A DNA stretch of 64,000 bases from Pelodera strongyloides (Eukaryota > Nematoda > Chromadorea > Rhabditida > Rhabditidae). Where the stretch lies: positions 1-64,000 of the forward strand of contig JAANDG010000591.1 of assembly GCA_036852015.1 (NCBI GenBank). The letters are read 5' to 3'. Below the pieces are notes generated by a model. That model worked only from the letters and a program-made list of their open reading frames with translations, was not told the DNA's origin and made no database searches. Numbering within the stretch: the stretch's first letter is position 1; each line of letters starts with the position of its first letter. Shown here piece after piece: positions 22,701 through 31,306 of the stretch. The position numbers and the translations under genes are program-made.

Positions 22701-23903
22701 ATTAAAATTGATTGCCGTACTTCACCATCACTTCACTTTTAGCTATTTTTCTCCTTATTCTTTCTCTCTCTATCACGTTTAACTTGTTGTTAGCACCAAA
22801 ATTTTCTGGAAAAAAAAGAGCGGCTGTACTCTCATACAGTACACGGGGCTGCAGGGTGCGGCAATAAATATAGGAAAAATCCATGACTCCAGAATTTTCA
22901 AAAATAAACTTAATACAGTAAGAAATAAATAAAAAATATGAGCAAAATAAAAGTAAAATATACAACACAAGTAGTTGGACCCTTGGTTTGCTGCACCACC
23001 CTGTTTGTAGAAAAATAGTTTTGTCATACTGTTATAGTGTTTGTTGTGACGTGTGTGGTAGTTGTTTATTTATTGATTGCTAATCGTAGGAAGCGCGGCA
23101 ACTGGAGCAGGAAAATGCGCGACTGCGGGGCGAGAACGAGGCTCTTGTGCGGGTGTTGGCCAAGTTGGCGCGGCCCCCCGCCGCTCCAACCTCGCACTCC
23201 TCGCGGCCGGCGAGCAGTATTACATCCGGGGAGCGGGAACGCCCCAATTCAGGGATGGACCTGTCCCCGTTGTTGAACCGGGCCCCACTTGGGAACTTGG
23301 GAGATCAGCAAACTTCCCAGTTTATTGATCGCCCATCCTCCCTAGGGGATCAATCCCCGTACTCACTCTTGAGGGAAAGATTGGGAGGGGAGAGGGAGGC
23401 TCCCTGGGGAGCCGAGGGCCTCGTTCAGCGTTCCCCACAGTCGCAGGCATTCGCTCAGCACTCGCTATCATCTGGCTCAACGCCTCTATCGCAACGGTAT
23501 ACAATAGAGTAACATTGTGCAGTGTTCCTTTGCTCTTACCATCTCATGAAACTACGTCACTTATCCAAACATAATCAATATTATATTAGTTGTTCTTTAC
23601 TCTTGATTTTGCATGACCCTCACTAGATATGCTAACGATTTATGATAACAAGAACTTAGGGCGATGTTTTGGTTGAAATCGCCATGCAACTGCTCTCTAA
23701 CAAGGAACGCGGTTACGTATTTATGCTACCAACCTACCAACCCAATGCTTTAGATGAAAATGAGTGATTATTTTATTTGTACGTGTACATTTGTATTTTA
23801 ACGATACATCTTTCAGAAAATCGGACAGCTACGGTTGGAAAACCAGCGACTGAAAGAGGAGAATGGTGCACTGGTGCGAGTGATTTCGAAAATGACAATC
23901 TGA
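7722..23903 (+). CDS. mel-11: Myosin phosphatase targeting subunit (MYPT/MEL-11)
   Basis: The myosin phosphatase subunit targets protein phosphatase 1 to myosin and opposes Rho-kinase-driven contraction. Coding exons: 7722-7826, 8478-8555, 9125-9244, 9825-9893, 10036-10139, 10439-10514, 11004-11089, 11449-11566, 11700-11780, 12026-12112, 12413-12567, 12832-12962, 13161-13250, 13552-13664, 13912-14055, 14294-14391, about 15241-15990, 17027-17284, 17552-17635, 17918-18005, 18111-18177, 18546-18706, 19063-19344, 20237-20383, 20934-21050, 21525-21620, 21996-22088, then 23090-23512 or 23817-23903. All junctions keep frame. The two forms have about 1406 and 1294 residues, longer than vertebrate MYPT1. 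Ankyrin repeats span roughly residues 65-300 (DGLTALHQ, DNEGWTPLHAAA, GATALHVAAAKGY). RRSTQGVT, near residue 915, matches the inhibitory Rho-kinase site. The C terminus is coiled coil and leucine zipper. The start ATG lies 7 bases after a TTTTCAG, fitting SL trans-splicing. Confidence 0.93.
7780..8285 (+). repeat. Triplicated end of mel-11 exon 1 with a MITE inside copy 2
   Basis: The segment TATGCTACAGGCCAGACAGC and what follows (about 7777-7890) recurs degenerately at about 7927-8018 (TATGCTATAGGCACAACTC, then the identical TATCGCGAAACGAAAGGCATGT) and from 8242 (TATGCTACAGGCACAACTC). Between the second and third, the spacer CGGTATAACAGTT and TTTTTTTAAACGTAT is shared. A hairpin MITE at 8018-8188 interrupts the second unit. 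The extra copies carry stops and are presumed intronic. Confidence 0.8.
8018..8188. repeat. MITE family B: near-perfect hairpin in mel-11 intron 1
   Basis: A 171-base palindrome with ends TTAAAGCGAAATGCCAGC and GCGTTTCGCTTTAA. Its arms carry GCATATGATAAGCAAATCC and TATGTATCCTATGC, folding to a stem of about 75 pairs around CGATCGTCCACGGC. Almost the same sequence occurs at 56310-56479. Confidence 0.9.
8558..8712. repeat. Palindromic element in mel-11 intron 2
   Basis: Left arm AATAGCCCGCATTCTCGAGTC and TTCCGTTTGGGA and ATGCAAATTT; right arm AAATTTGCAT, TCCCAAACGGAA and GACCCGAGAATACGGGCTA. A foldback of about 155 bases. It starts right after the donor of exon 8478-8555, so the donor region could be drawn into RNA structure. 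Confidence 0.75.
10838..10945. repeat. Family B-related hairpin
   Basis: ATTTGCATAGGATACATAGG and the mirrored ATCCTATCTAAATC and TATGCGTATCATTTGCAAATT relate it to the hairpin MITE at 8018 and 44060. Its ends are degraded. Intronic in mel-11. Confidence 0.55.
14705..14842. repeat. Foldback element (GTGGCCGTATGCACGAAC type)
   Basis: Terminal inverted repeats GTGGCCGTATGCACGAACG and CGTTCGTGCATACGGCCAC of about 19 bases bound a 138-base element in the mel-11 intron 14392-15240. The TIR resembles in design, but not in exact sequence, the GAGGCCGTATTCACCAACA family at 20621. Confidence 0.75.
15300..15540 (+). repeat. In-frame Glu/Leu minisatellite inside mel-11
   Basis: About ten imperfect copies of an 18-base unit, GAAGAGGAAGAAGAGCTT, encode a run of (Glu)4-5-Leu-Glu motifs within the large exon 15241-15990. 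An acidic stretch also occurs at a similar place in MYPT1, so the acidity is conserved but the length is inflated by repeat expansion. The reverse strand is open as a Ser-rich frame only because GAG/GAA reads as CTC/TTC. Confidence 0.85.
16057..16239. repeat. MITE family E, copy 1 (GGTCCTCAGGCG ends)
   Basis: About 185 bases; ends CTGGTCCTCAGGCGTGCAGC and GCGCGCCTGAGAACC, with inner arms GCGGAAATGCGTAGCCGCG and GACGCGGTTACGCATTTCCGC. The core has TTTGCATTGAAAAATTCGAG. Other copies: 37340-37525 and 61303-61487. Confidence 0.85.
16672..16948. repeat. MITE family D, copy 1 (AAAGCGGTA..CCACG ends)
   Basis: Ends TTTAAAGCGGTACGGTACGTG and CACATCCCATACCGTTTTAA, about 277 bases, in a mel-11 intron. 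Other members of this looser family: 24457-24565, 32366-32938, 52781-52942, 55043-55170, 61513-61672. Confidence 0.65.
20621..20897. repeat. Nested foldback elements in mel-11
   Basis: Outer inverted repeat GAGGCCGTTTTCACCAACA (20621) and TGTTGGTGAAAACGGCCTC (ending about 20896); inner inverted repeat AGAGGCCGTATTCACCAACA (20689) and TGTTGGTGAATACGGCCTCT (ending about 20832). The two ends of each pair match each other better than they match the other pair, which suggests one element landed inside a relative. Confidence 0.75.
21072..21275. repeat. Foldback element in mel-11 intron
   Basis: TTGGGAAAAGTTTGAAGAAT and TCCGGAAAAG at the left mirror CCGGAATTCTTCAAACTTTT and CCCATC at the right. About 200 bases, starting within 25 bases of the donor of exon 20934-21050. 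Confidence 0.75.
21801..21975. repeat. MITE family A, copy 4
   Basis: Left end decayed (ACTTAAACCGGCCGG, lacking the AAAGCGAAATA part); right end intact, GGTATTTCGCTTTAA. Arms carry GAAACACATC and GATGCGTTTC. It ends 20 bases before the acceptor of mel-11 exon 21996-22088. Confidence 0.8.
22102..22693. repeat. Large (about 590-base) palindrome in mel-11
   Basis: Arms of about 250 bases: AGCAGTTCCG, TTACAGGCG, AGGGAGAGGCCCATGAG, GGAATTTTAGAAATACTTTT, CTCAGAGAGTTATTCCCC, GGCAAACTGTTCGGCC on the left are repeated inverted on the right with few mismatches. The centre (about 22330-22480) is unpaired. It lies between the last shared exon and the alternative last exons. Confidence 0.9.
23090..23512 (+). 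CDS. mel-11: mel-11 alternative last exon 1 (leucine zipper plus Pro/Ser tail)
   Basis: This exon follows the acceptor CTAATCGTAG and joins in phase 0 to exon 21996-22088 (ending RIAELEYEIK). It encodes EARQLEQENARLRGENEALV, then RVLAKLARP, then about 110 residues rich in Ser, Pro, Gln and Gly, ending SQRYTIE and stop at 23510-23512. The zipper part is parallel to the one in the next exon. An exon with its own stop followed by a second such exon implies either alternative polyadenylation with skipping, or one of the two being unused. The clean acceptor and 140 open codons of balanced composition argue that this one is used. Confidence 0.8.
   Translation, partial: EARQLEQENARLRGENEALVRVLAKLARPPAAPTSHSSRPASSITSGERERPNSGMDLSPLLNRAPLGNLGDQQTSQFIDRPSSLGDQSPYSLLRERLGGEREAPWGAEGLVQRSPQSQAFAQHSLSSGSTPLSQRYTIE
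23817..23903 (+). CDS. mel-11: mel-11 alternative last exon 2 (canonical MYPT zipper end)
   Basis: Acceptor CATCTTTCAG, phase 0. It encodes KIGQLRLENQRLKEENGALV then RVISKMTI and stop. This is very close to the extreme C terminus of vertebrate MYPT1 (LKDENGALIRVISKL), which dimerises and binds partner kinases. The exon is short (29 codons with stop) and needs skipping of 23090-23512 to be included. Confidence 0.85.
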   Translation, partial: KIGQLRLENQRLKEENGALVRVISKMTI

Positions 23904-23919
23904 TTAGAGTTGGCGAAGT

Positions 23920-23999
23920 GGGTGGCCCTTAGTCTTCGTGGGTGGTCCCACCGTGGGGTCTTCGTGGGTGGTCCAACATTAAACTTCGTGGGTGGTCCT
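23920..23999 (+). repeat. Tandem CTTCGTGGGTGGTCC repeats in mel-11 3' UTR
   Basis: Starting about 16 bases after the stop of the last exon there are four copies of a motif near CTTCGTGGGTGGTCC (the first one variant, GCGAAGTGGGTGGCC), spaced by about 22-26 bases. Placement in the 3' UTR suggests a repeated binding site in the mRNA, but no known site is recognised. Confidence 0.7.
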
Positions 24000-24456
24000 C
24001 TATTTTGTCTCTATATTCTATGTGCGTAACTATGCCCCATGAAATCAAATGATTGCAGTTGTTTTGTATTGCGGGTCGATATATTTGCAACCACCACATT
24101 ATGAGGCTATCGATTATGAATTATTATATATCATTATATTCTCTACTTTAGTGATTTTAATCTTTTAGCATGCTCTATCGTTATGCCTACTGTACTTACA
24201 AGCTTCCTAGATGCTGAACATTTTTTTTAGTTAGACGTATGTATACTTCAGTGCCTTGAAGCCTAGTCTTGTATTACTATAGACGGAATGAGTTTCTATA
24301 TCTATTGGTCCTATTATTTCACTTCGTATTTCTATTTCTAGTTTCTCGTTTTTGTTTGATTTGTTGAAAGCTCTAACGATTATGATTTTCGGTAAATTAA
24401 TTACTTATTGATGTGGTTTCTGGCTGAGAGATTGAGTAAACTAGGCACAACTTGTA

Positions 24457-24566
24457 AAGCGGTATGGTGCGTGGTTTTGAAAAGTGTGCAGTTTAAATAC
24501 ATTTCCACGTATTATGCTCCATTCTGCACCTGTGAATTGAGAACCACGTGCGATACCACTTTAACG
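24457..24566. repeat. MITE family D, copy 2
   Basis: TAAAGCGGTATGGTGCGTGG at the left and CCACGTGCGATACCACTTTA at the right, 110 bases. It may lie in the mel-11 3' UTR. Confidence 0.7.
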
Positions 24567-25129
24567 ATTTCAAATTCGAATTCCCGCCTCTGGTTCCTCT
24601 ATGTCTGCTAGTAAGATGTAATACTTATGTGATAGGTAGTAAGTAATGTCCTTGAGCATTAATCATATGCCAAATGCAGCGTGCTCACAGTTTTACAACG
24701 TTGATTGCTTGTATAATCAACTGCATGTTTTACATATTGGTTTAGAGAGTATACTTCGTTGTTTCCTATTCTGTGAGAAAACCTTTAACACAACGCCAAA
24801 TGCAATCCTCATTTTTATTGTGTTGTAGCTAATGTAACGTTATTTTATAACTAACCGTAACTTTCCAGATATTTTGCTTTTTCGCGCTTGTAAAAAATTC
24901 GTTCGAGCGCATTACAGACTGTTTGAGAAGTTTTACGATAATAAGACATATTGCACAAAAAGCAGAGACGAAGATTTTTTTACTATAGTTTATTGATGGA
25001 AGAAAGGGAATAAAGATGTTATTCTTGAAATTGTTCGAGGTTTTGATTTGAAGTTCTAGATATTCACGAACAAAAATTTGGGACGATTATGCTAACGCAC
25101 GTAAATAGGGTATCTTACTAGGTGGGTAT

Positions 25130-25480
25130 GCATTATACTTATCATCCATCTTATTATATCGGGGAAGAATTGGTTGGTTACGGAACAGGCAACGAAACCG
25201 TTTCATAAAGTTTTGATAGGTAATGAAAATGGAGAATACAAAATCTTTACCGCTCGCCATTAGAGGATTCGAACCCTCGACGTTTTGCTTCAGAGCCAAG
25301 CCTCTGCCTGCTGCGTAACACCTTGGGCGAAAACAGTGAAGCAAGCGGCTGAAGACCGATTCATCCGGCTGGTTTTCAATGTACATCTCTCTCTCCCTAT
25401 TGTCGTGTAAAAGCCATTCTCGGAAAACTTGTTTCACCATCACCACACTATTGTGGACTTTTGTTGGAAACACTTTTATT
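25130..25480 (-). mobile_element. tRNA-derived SINE, old copy of the double-hairpin-head family
   Basis: On the minus strand: a head remnant (CCAGCCGGATGAATCGGTCT, TCAGCCGCTTG), a tRNA-like body with box B GGGTTCGAATCC, then GATTTTGTATTC, TTTATGAAACGGTTTCGTTG and CCCGATATAATAAGAT. The last three match the tails of the copies at 50293 and 57631. The fairly long open frame on this strand is a by-product of the SINE. Confidence 0.7.
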
Positions 25481-26189
25481 GAAGATATTTCTACAAGTTG
25501 ACAAAGTCATAAATACAGACACCAGGAGTACCAAATAAATATGGAGTGAAACGGTGTAATTTACAGTGATTTTTACAATATTAGATCTTGGGGAAACAGG
25601 ACACGTAATGAAGATATTACACATAGGTTAAGCACTATTACGACAGTGGTGATGCAAATAAATACAGCGGATATTGTCCACGGGGTTATACAGGAAGATA
25701 CAATGACATGAGAGTAACGTTAGTTTCACGTCTTTACACATGAGGAGCGCGTTACGCGGAGATTTGAATATGGTTATGTATGGGGGTTAGGCCCCCCTCC
25801 CATACCTATTGTGGGACCGGGACCAAGTCGTTTGTGAATGGATTAGTGACCTTTGGAAATTAGAATATTATGAATGGACGATGGGTATAGCATTTGGTTG
25901 TAAACGGTATATTTGACAACTACTTTCACATGTAAGTAAAAAGTGGAACACAATTTGCATATAATACATGGGAATGCAATTGTCTAGCATACTTTTCACA
26001 AACCACGTGTCATACCGCTTTAAGCTTAAGCACTGTCCTTCTTTTGGTGCATCTCCGGTAGCTTGGAGTGATCCTGTTTCTCGTGAATGCTCAACTGATC
26101 GTATGCGGGAGGAGGCACACCAGATGGTTCTCCGAAGTCATCATGAGAAATTGGGACCTGAAACGAGGGAACACTACATTGAAAAAGGA

Positions 26190-26380
26190 GTAACCATTTG
26201 GCGACGGTTGCCTGTTTTTTTTTTTTCGTGGGCAAGCCCATTTGGTGACCACTGATTTTGTCCTGACCAAGTTTCCTCGAAAACCCTCGTGAACTGGTCA
26301 CCACTTGGTCACAAACCAAACACCAAGCGAGTTTTTGGTTGAAAACCATTTGGTGACCGGCCAACGACGGTTTTTCTGTG
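26190..26380. repeat. MITE family G, copy 2
   Basis: ACCATTTGGCGACGGTTGCC, CCATTTGGTGACCACTG and GTCACCACTTGGTCAC, GAAAACCATTTGGTGACCGG. About 190 bases, related to 5955-6180 and 31440-31625. Confidence 0.6.
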
Positions 26381-26754
26381 CTTTCGGCAATTATTTCGTT
26401 TTCCTATGTACTTTACAATTTTGATTTTTCAAATATTTCAAATATTTATACACGCCTTCGATGACTTGGTGTTTGCCAGTGCTGGGCGGCGGACACAGCT
26501 TATCGTCGTGGGTTTGCAAAAGATACTTATAATTGGGGCTCCTGTTGCGTGCGCCACAAGAGCGCCATTCCCTCCGCGCACCCTTTTGCGCCACAGGACG
26601 TATTCCCTGCGCTCAAAAAGTGCGCCGTGTTTTCGCTGCGCACCCTTTTCTACCTGGGCGCGCGCCGATTTCATCGGTGCTTCTATCGGTGGTTCCCCAT
26701 CTGTCGGTTGTTTCTTCTGCGTAGGAGCGTTACTCTTTACCCATAATATAACTG

Positions 26755-29700
26755 TTAAATACAAAAACCCTGCCCGACCTTCTTCATGAGTGGAGGGGCC
26801 GAAGATGAAGTCGGAGATGCAGCGATCACGGTAGCATTCTGAAATAATGTAAATTACAGTATTTCGGAAGACGTCCAGCAATTTGTCACCTGGAACTGTC
26901 GCCTAATGCTCCGCTCAGGACCTCTGCAGAACAAGTCATAGGCTTTGAAACCCTGCACTGAACCAATCCTGTCTTGCCTACACTAGGAGAGTTACTGAGG
27001 GTGACACCGTAAAACAACTCGAAACATCCATAAACACTTAGTGAAAAATTTGTCATTACCAATCCGTCCCAATATTCGAGACCGTTTACCTTTTTTTATT
27101 TTACAAAGATACAGTATTTCACTCACCCTCAGCTGGAGGTATCTATCACGTCGGAGACGCGCGACGCGCATGAGGAGGACGAGAGAGAGGAGAACAGCCA
27201 ACACAGCCAGGAAGAGGAAGGAGACCTGAAAGGAAAGGGGCGGAGTCACGATTACAGTATTTTTAACAGTAATCGTAAAATCTTTTTTTCCAGGTCCTAT
27301 CGTCCTATGCAGCTTACAGTACACGGTATGCAGGTGTGTCTCTATAGATGTTCATAGTTCATATTCATATTCATTGAACAGATGGGCGGATGTACTTGTA
27401 AATTTCACCCCCATTTTGAAGCTGCTTTTTCTGAACAAACAGCTGCGTTGGTATATTTTCTGCGCTTATTAGCACTCTATAAGAGTACAATTTTTTGAAA
27501 GGGAAAGAATGTAAATTTCATCCTCATTATGAAACTGCTTTTTCTAAACAAACAGATGTGTTGGCATATTTTCTGTGCTTATTAGCACTCCATAAGAGTA
27601 CAATTTTTTGAAAGGGAAAGAAACCCGCATTACATTTTTCTACAGCTGTCCTGCTACAGTTTTTTTTTATCAGCGGCTTGGCTGTATGCTATATTCACCA
27701 CTCAATTCAATTCTCCAGGGGGAAATTCTCCGTCAGTTTCCGTGCGTCTCTCACATTAGAATGCTATTTCCTGTCCCCAACAGGGAATGTTTCGCCGAGG
27801 GAATCGGAGTGGTGAATATGGCCTCATAGATACATTTCACTTTCAATCTCCCCAGAGCACAACATACCTGATAGAATAGAGGATGACGACGGCCTTCTTC
27901 TCTCCATTCGGTCAGAAGGCTGTTTTCTGAAAAGATGAATTTAAGTTGTGTTAGTTACTGAAAGTTGGAAACCCAAAAATCGTAACGCGAAGTTTGAGCA
28001 GTAGCGGCGCTAAAAGAGTTGCGGAAAGTGCGCGGCGCGCGTGATAGATGTACCTACCGACCAACCGACCCAACGCACGACAGTAAACACGTGCGTCATT
28101 TCTTCGCCGCACGACAGTAAACACGTGCGCCATTTCTTTGCCGCACGACAGTAAACACGTGCGCCATTACTTCGCCGCACTCCCTTAAAATAGTTTAGAA
28201 GTTATTCTGACCTCTAAATGCGGGGATTTCTCCTTCGACGTTTAGTGGACGAACGACGACAATGGGACGGCCTTCCGAGTTGGTATTGCCCACAAATGGA
28301 CCTAAAAATAATGAGAATAATTAATAAGCTGCAAGGTGGTGTAGTGGTTAGCTCTTTAATGCAAAGTTCGCGTGTTCGATTCCCATTTATTGCAGACATA
28401 CAGCTGATGCGATTGACATCACGGGTTTTCAATCAAAAAATAACCCCACCTTTCAGCGCCAGGAGTTCATGTCCGGATGGTCGTTGCGAGTGTACAAGTC
28501 CTCCTTTCGCTTCTTTCGATTCGCTTTCATCTGAATCCTGACTCATCTCTTTTTGAACACGCTCCACGAATTGACGACGGACTTCGGAGAAGAACTTCTG
28601 CATACGGTCATGCATTCTGGAAAGGTACATATATGGAATCTGGTCCCTCGTCAGTATACGTGCGTTGTGAAGCGCCGTGTCTTAGGGTTCCTGTTGGTTG
28701 ACATTTGACATTAGTTGTCCATTATTCACTGCATGCTCTTTCTTTGTTTATTTATTTATGGTCTTCCAATAAACCATATTATTATTATTGAATGACGGAG
28801 AGATAGAGTGAGAGGAGTTAGAATAATACAGAAGAAAGAGAATTAAGAGAGAGAGAGAGAGAGAGAGAGAGGAGGGAAGCAAAAGAGATTTAGAGAGAGG
28901 AGAGAAAGAGAGACGCTGGAGAGAAAGAGACGGGAGAGAGAAACACGCACACACACACTTACTCCAATCATACAGTCAAAATACTTCTGGATTACTTGGT
29001 GTGTCTTATTATTGATGAACAGAAGTAACTCTGGTCCAATACCTCTAATGAGCAATTAGGAAAGTAATTACCATACCTCTGCATTTCATCCCACGGATTG
29101 GACGAGTCATCGGCATCGGTGAGCGAAGGCAAGTTTCCGAGACGTGGAGAGTCACGGAGACCGAGAGCGGTGAAGATATCACCACTTCCAGCCGGGATCA
29201 TCTGAATAAAATAATTTTGAATAAGCATACTCTTTTAGCAGAATCATTAAGCTTACTTGGGGTGTCCGGGCACAGTGTCAAGCGCCTTGCTCACGCCACC
29301 GGTCTTGAATCCCGTCACCCCCACCAAACATTTGTAAGGTAGTTGTAAGATAGTTAAGCATGGGAAATGCTAATCTCGCAGTCTAATCCTCTTTCTCTCT
29401 TGCCCGCGCTTTTACCAGCCTGGAGTTACGCTTACGCTTGTGCTTGTACCATGTGACCACCCGCCGTATAAACGACTTGACTACTCGGACATTATTATTA
29501 CATTATATTACATTCCATATGTATTACACATTGAAAAGTTGGTAGCTGGGGGTAAAACTGGCGGAGATAAATCGGATTCCCGAGAAAAATGGAATCCGGG
29601 ATATAACCAGGTACTATTTAGCTTTTTGGCGGTGATATGCACTACCGAAGAGAAAATTGTGTTGTGAAATGTGTTTCAATATTTCTTACACATACGGTGA

Positions 29701-31306
29701 AGATTTCTTATACATACGGTAATCATTTGCAAATTTCTTGCACTCTTTCAACAACATCATAACTAACATGCATTATACAATGAGAAACGATGTGTGACAA
29801 TTTCGTAATTTATAATTCGATTAGGGTTTATTTATGTTATATCGAATTAGCTAAGTAGTATAATAATATACTATATACCTTCTCAATGTCCTCAATCGAT
29901 CCAGATTCATCTGGAGAATCTCCGTGGATGATACGCACTTTGGGTTCGTCATTGCCGTTCATATTGACCGACATCTGAAATGACACGAAGTTATGAGTTA
30001 CACGGGCAGGTGGCGCAGCGCCTAAGTCGCTGTCTCAAGAGCAGCGCAAGCACTGCGGTTCGTCGGTTCGACTCCTACCCCGGGCAGAACAAGCCTTCTC
30101 ATTAGAGTAAATTGTAGCAATTTCGGTTGCGGAGGAAAAATGTGCTCAATCGCTATCCCGTTTCAGGCGCGGGACCCGCGCAGAGTTCAGTTCTCTTGCG
30201 AAAACGGGTCTAACCTTAACCTTAACCTTTTATAAGTTACGACACGATATCATTGGGATACCTTGGGATACATTAAAGGGCCAGTCCAGTTTTCTTTTGC
30301 ACAAAGATGCAAAAATACAAATATCACTGTGCAAACCGCTTCCACAATACACAAAACTATGAGTTATCCCCAACTCCCAACCGCTCGACGAGCTACCGTA
30401 ACGGCGTGAGACTTAGCTTCAACTTTGTCCAATTTGAAATATTCAATAGTATTTTAAAGCTAATATGAAGTCACAATGAGTGTGATTCGTAACTGCCTTC
30501 CCACGTATTATATGCAAATTTCCTGACGGAAGAGAAACTTACAAAGACCGTATTGGTCATGGGGAGGCTGCATGCAAAGTGACATGGTTCCGTTTCCTCA
30601 GTGGTCTTATTCTCGAACATTTCAGCACATCTGTTGTGGCAAGAAATGAACGCGAAGTAGCCATCACTGATCGAACCACGCAGTCCGCAACCGGATTCGC
30701 AAACGGAGAGCTGAAATGTTATAATCTTTTATTTTAGTCAGAATTGCATTTTCACGTTTCATAGTTATTCATTGTGGTATTGCCTTGACATGTGCGACAT
30801 TTTATATTCGTGATAAATGTTATGTTATGTTATGTTATGTAATATAAGGGCACCATGGCACAGTGGTGTAAGGCCCAGTCTCGGAGAAGGGCCACAGGGA
30901 GGGGATCGTCGGTTCGACTCCTACCCGAGCAATGCACTGCGAGAAAATTTCGCTCTCCGGCCAGGAACCGAACTAATTGGAAACCAAAAACAAAAACCTA
31001 GAGCGAGCTACCGTAGGGAAGGCCTGGCACCGGGATCCAAGTAATAGTTCACTTTTTAAGAAGTATTAGTAAGAAGTATTACATAAAATCGCGTGGAAAA
31101 CGGCGGCACGTTGTTTTGCAATGGCGTGTAATCTGTCTGCCGAATGCACGCCACTGTTACGCGGCACGCGCGCCAGAGTTAGAATCTCTTACCTCGGCTT
31201 CGTTGTCGCTGTATTTCTTGCCGCATGATTTCTTACAGTAGTCCTTGTCGTCAGCGAATGCAAATGTGACGATCGATAGTAGGAGAATTAGGTCTAAAGC
31301 CCTCAT
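26755..31306 (-). CDS. TMEM59: TMEM59-type type I membrane protein
   Basis: Vertebrate TMEM59 is a Golgi/endosomal glycoprotein that affects glycosylation, Wnt receptor clustering and autophagy; the role here is inferred. Minus-strand exons 31193-31306, 30543-30710, 29879-29974, 29077-29201, 28450-28616, 28212-28301, 27868-27926, 27127-27225 and 26755-26838 join in frame to 333 residues (human 323). Visible: a signal peptide (MRALDLILLLSIVTFAFA); four Cys-x3-Cys pairs (CKKSC, CESGC, CHNRC, CHFAC), the spacing pattern of TMEM59; an N-glycosylation site (NKT); a middle acidic and coiled-coil part; one transmembrane helix near residue 280 (FLFLAVLAVLLSLVLLM) followed by RVARLRRDR; and a short cytosolic tail. 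The start ATG directly follows TCCTTTCAG, a likely SL acceptor. Identification rests on the cysteine pattern, topology and length. Confidence 0.82.
27398..27622. repeat. Tandem duplication, two units of about 113 bases
   Basis: TGTAAATTTCACCCCCATTT through GAAAGGGAAAGAA occurs twice in direct order (27398-27509 and 27510-27622) with about 10 differences. It lies in intron 7 of the TMEM59-type gene. Confidence 0.85.
27690..27828. repeat. Foldback element (TATTCACCACTC type)
   Basis: TATATTCACCACTCAATTC and GAATCGGAGTGGTGAATATGG are inverted ends; the interior carries CTCACATTAGAATGCT. A relative lies at 48568-48690 (ATATTCACCATTCAATTCCC). Confidence 0.65.
28072..28178. repeat. 38-base unit repeated three times
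   Basis: CGCACGACAGTAAACACGTG followed by CG(C/T)CATTTCTT(C/T)GC occurs three times head to tail, nearly identical. It lies inside an intron of the TMEM59-type gene. Confidence 0.85.
28325..28420 (+). mobile_element. tRNA-derived SINE remnant
   Basis: GGTGGTGTAGTGGTTAGCTC resembles a tRNA 5' half with box A, and GTGTTCGATTCCC fits box B about 35 bases later. The anticodon arm does not pair and no 3' acceptor strand matches, so it is a tRNA relic and not a tRNA gene. Confidence 0.5.
28845..28945. repeat. GA-rich microsatellite
   Basis: (GA)n run of about 14 dinucleotides at 28847-28873, followed by imperfect GAGAGA/ACACAC sequence. Intronic. Confidence 0.8.
30004..30232 (+). mobile_element. 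tRNA-Leu-derived SINE with CCTTAA tail
   Basis: GGGCAGGTGGCGCAGCGCC opens a Leu-type tRNA body with a possible CAA anticodon in the loop CTCAAGA, a variable arm and box B GGTTCGACTCC. The acceptor stem pairs poorly, so this is not a gene. The body continues with an unrelated part and ends in three units of AACCTT. A shorter relative lies at 30845-30945. Confidence 0.7.
30845..31040 (+). mobile_element. tRNA-derived SINE, second copy
   Basis: GGCACCATGGCACAGTGGTG and TCGTCGGTTCGACTCCTACC match the tRNA-like body of the element at 30004, including the identical box B region. It sits in intron 1 of the TMEM59-type gene. Confidence 0.6.

Larger units (their letters stand above)
23904..26754. other. 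Spacer between the convergent ends of mel-11 and TMEM59 gene
   Basis: It should contain the 3' UTRs of both genes. I see a tandem 15-base motif directly after the mel-11 stop (23920-23999), a family D element (24457-24565), an old SINE (25130-25480), a family G element (26190-26380) and a GC-rich stretch (26535-26690). No coding exon could be supported. Confidence 0.6.

Noticed and set aside
25255..25335. Possible minus-strand tRNA
   Set aside because: Only the T arm is sound; the other arms do not form and the flanks are SINE.
25087..25473. Minus-strand open frame of 128 codons
   Set aside because: It runs through a tRNA-derived SINE whose body and tail match other copies at 50293 and 57631; no splice partner and no protein family.
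26535..26700. GC-rich stretch considered as a promoter island
   Set aside because: It overlaps the 3' end of the TMEM59-type gene and the end of mel-11, not a gene start; no start-site features seen.
30004..30090. Possible tRNA-Leu (CAA)
   Set aside because: Acceptor stem mismatched at several positions and the sequence continues into a SINE body with a hexamer tail, repeated nearby.
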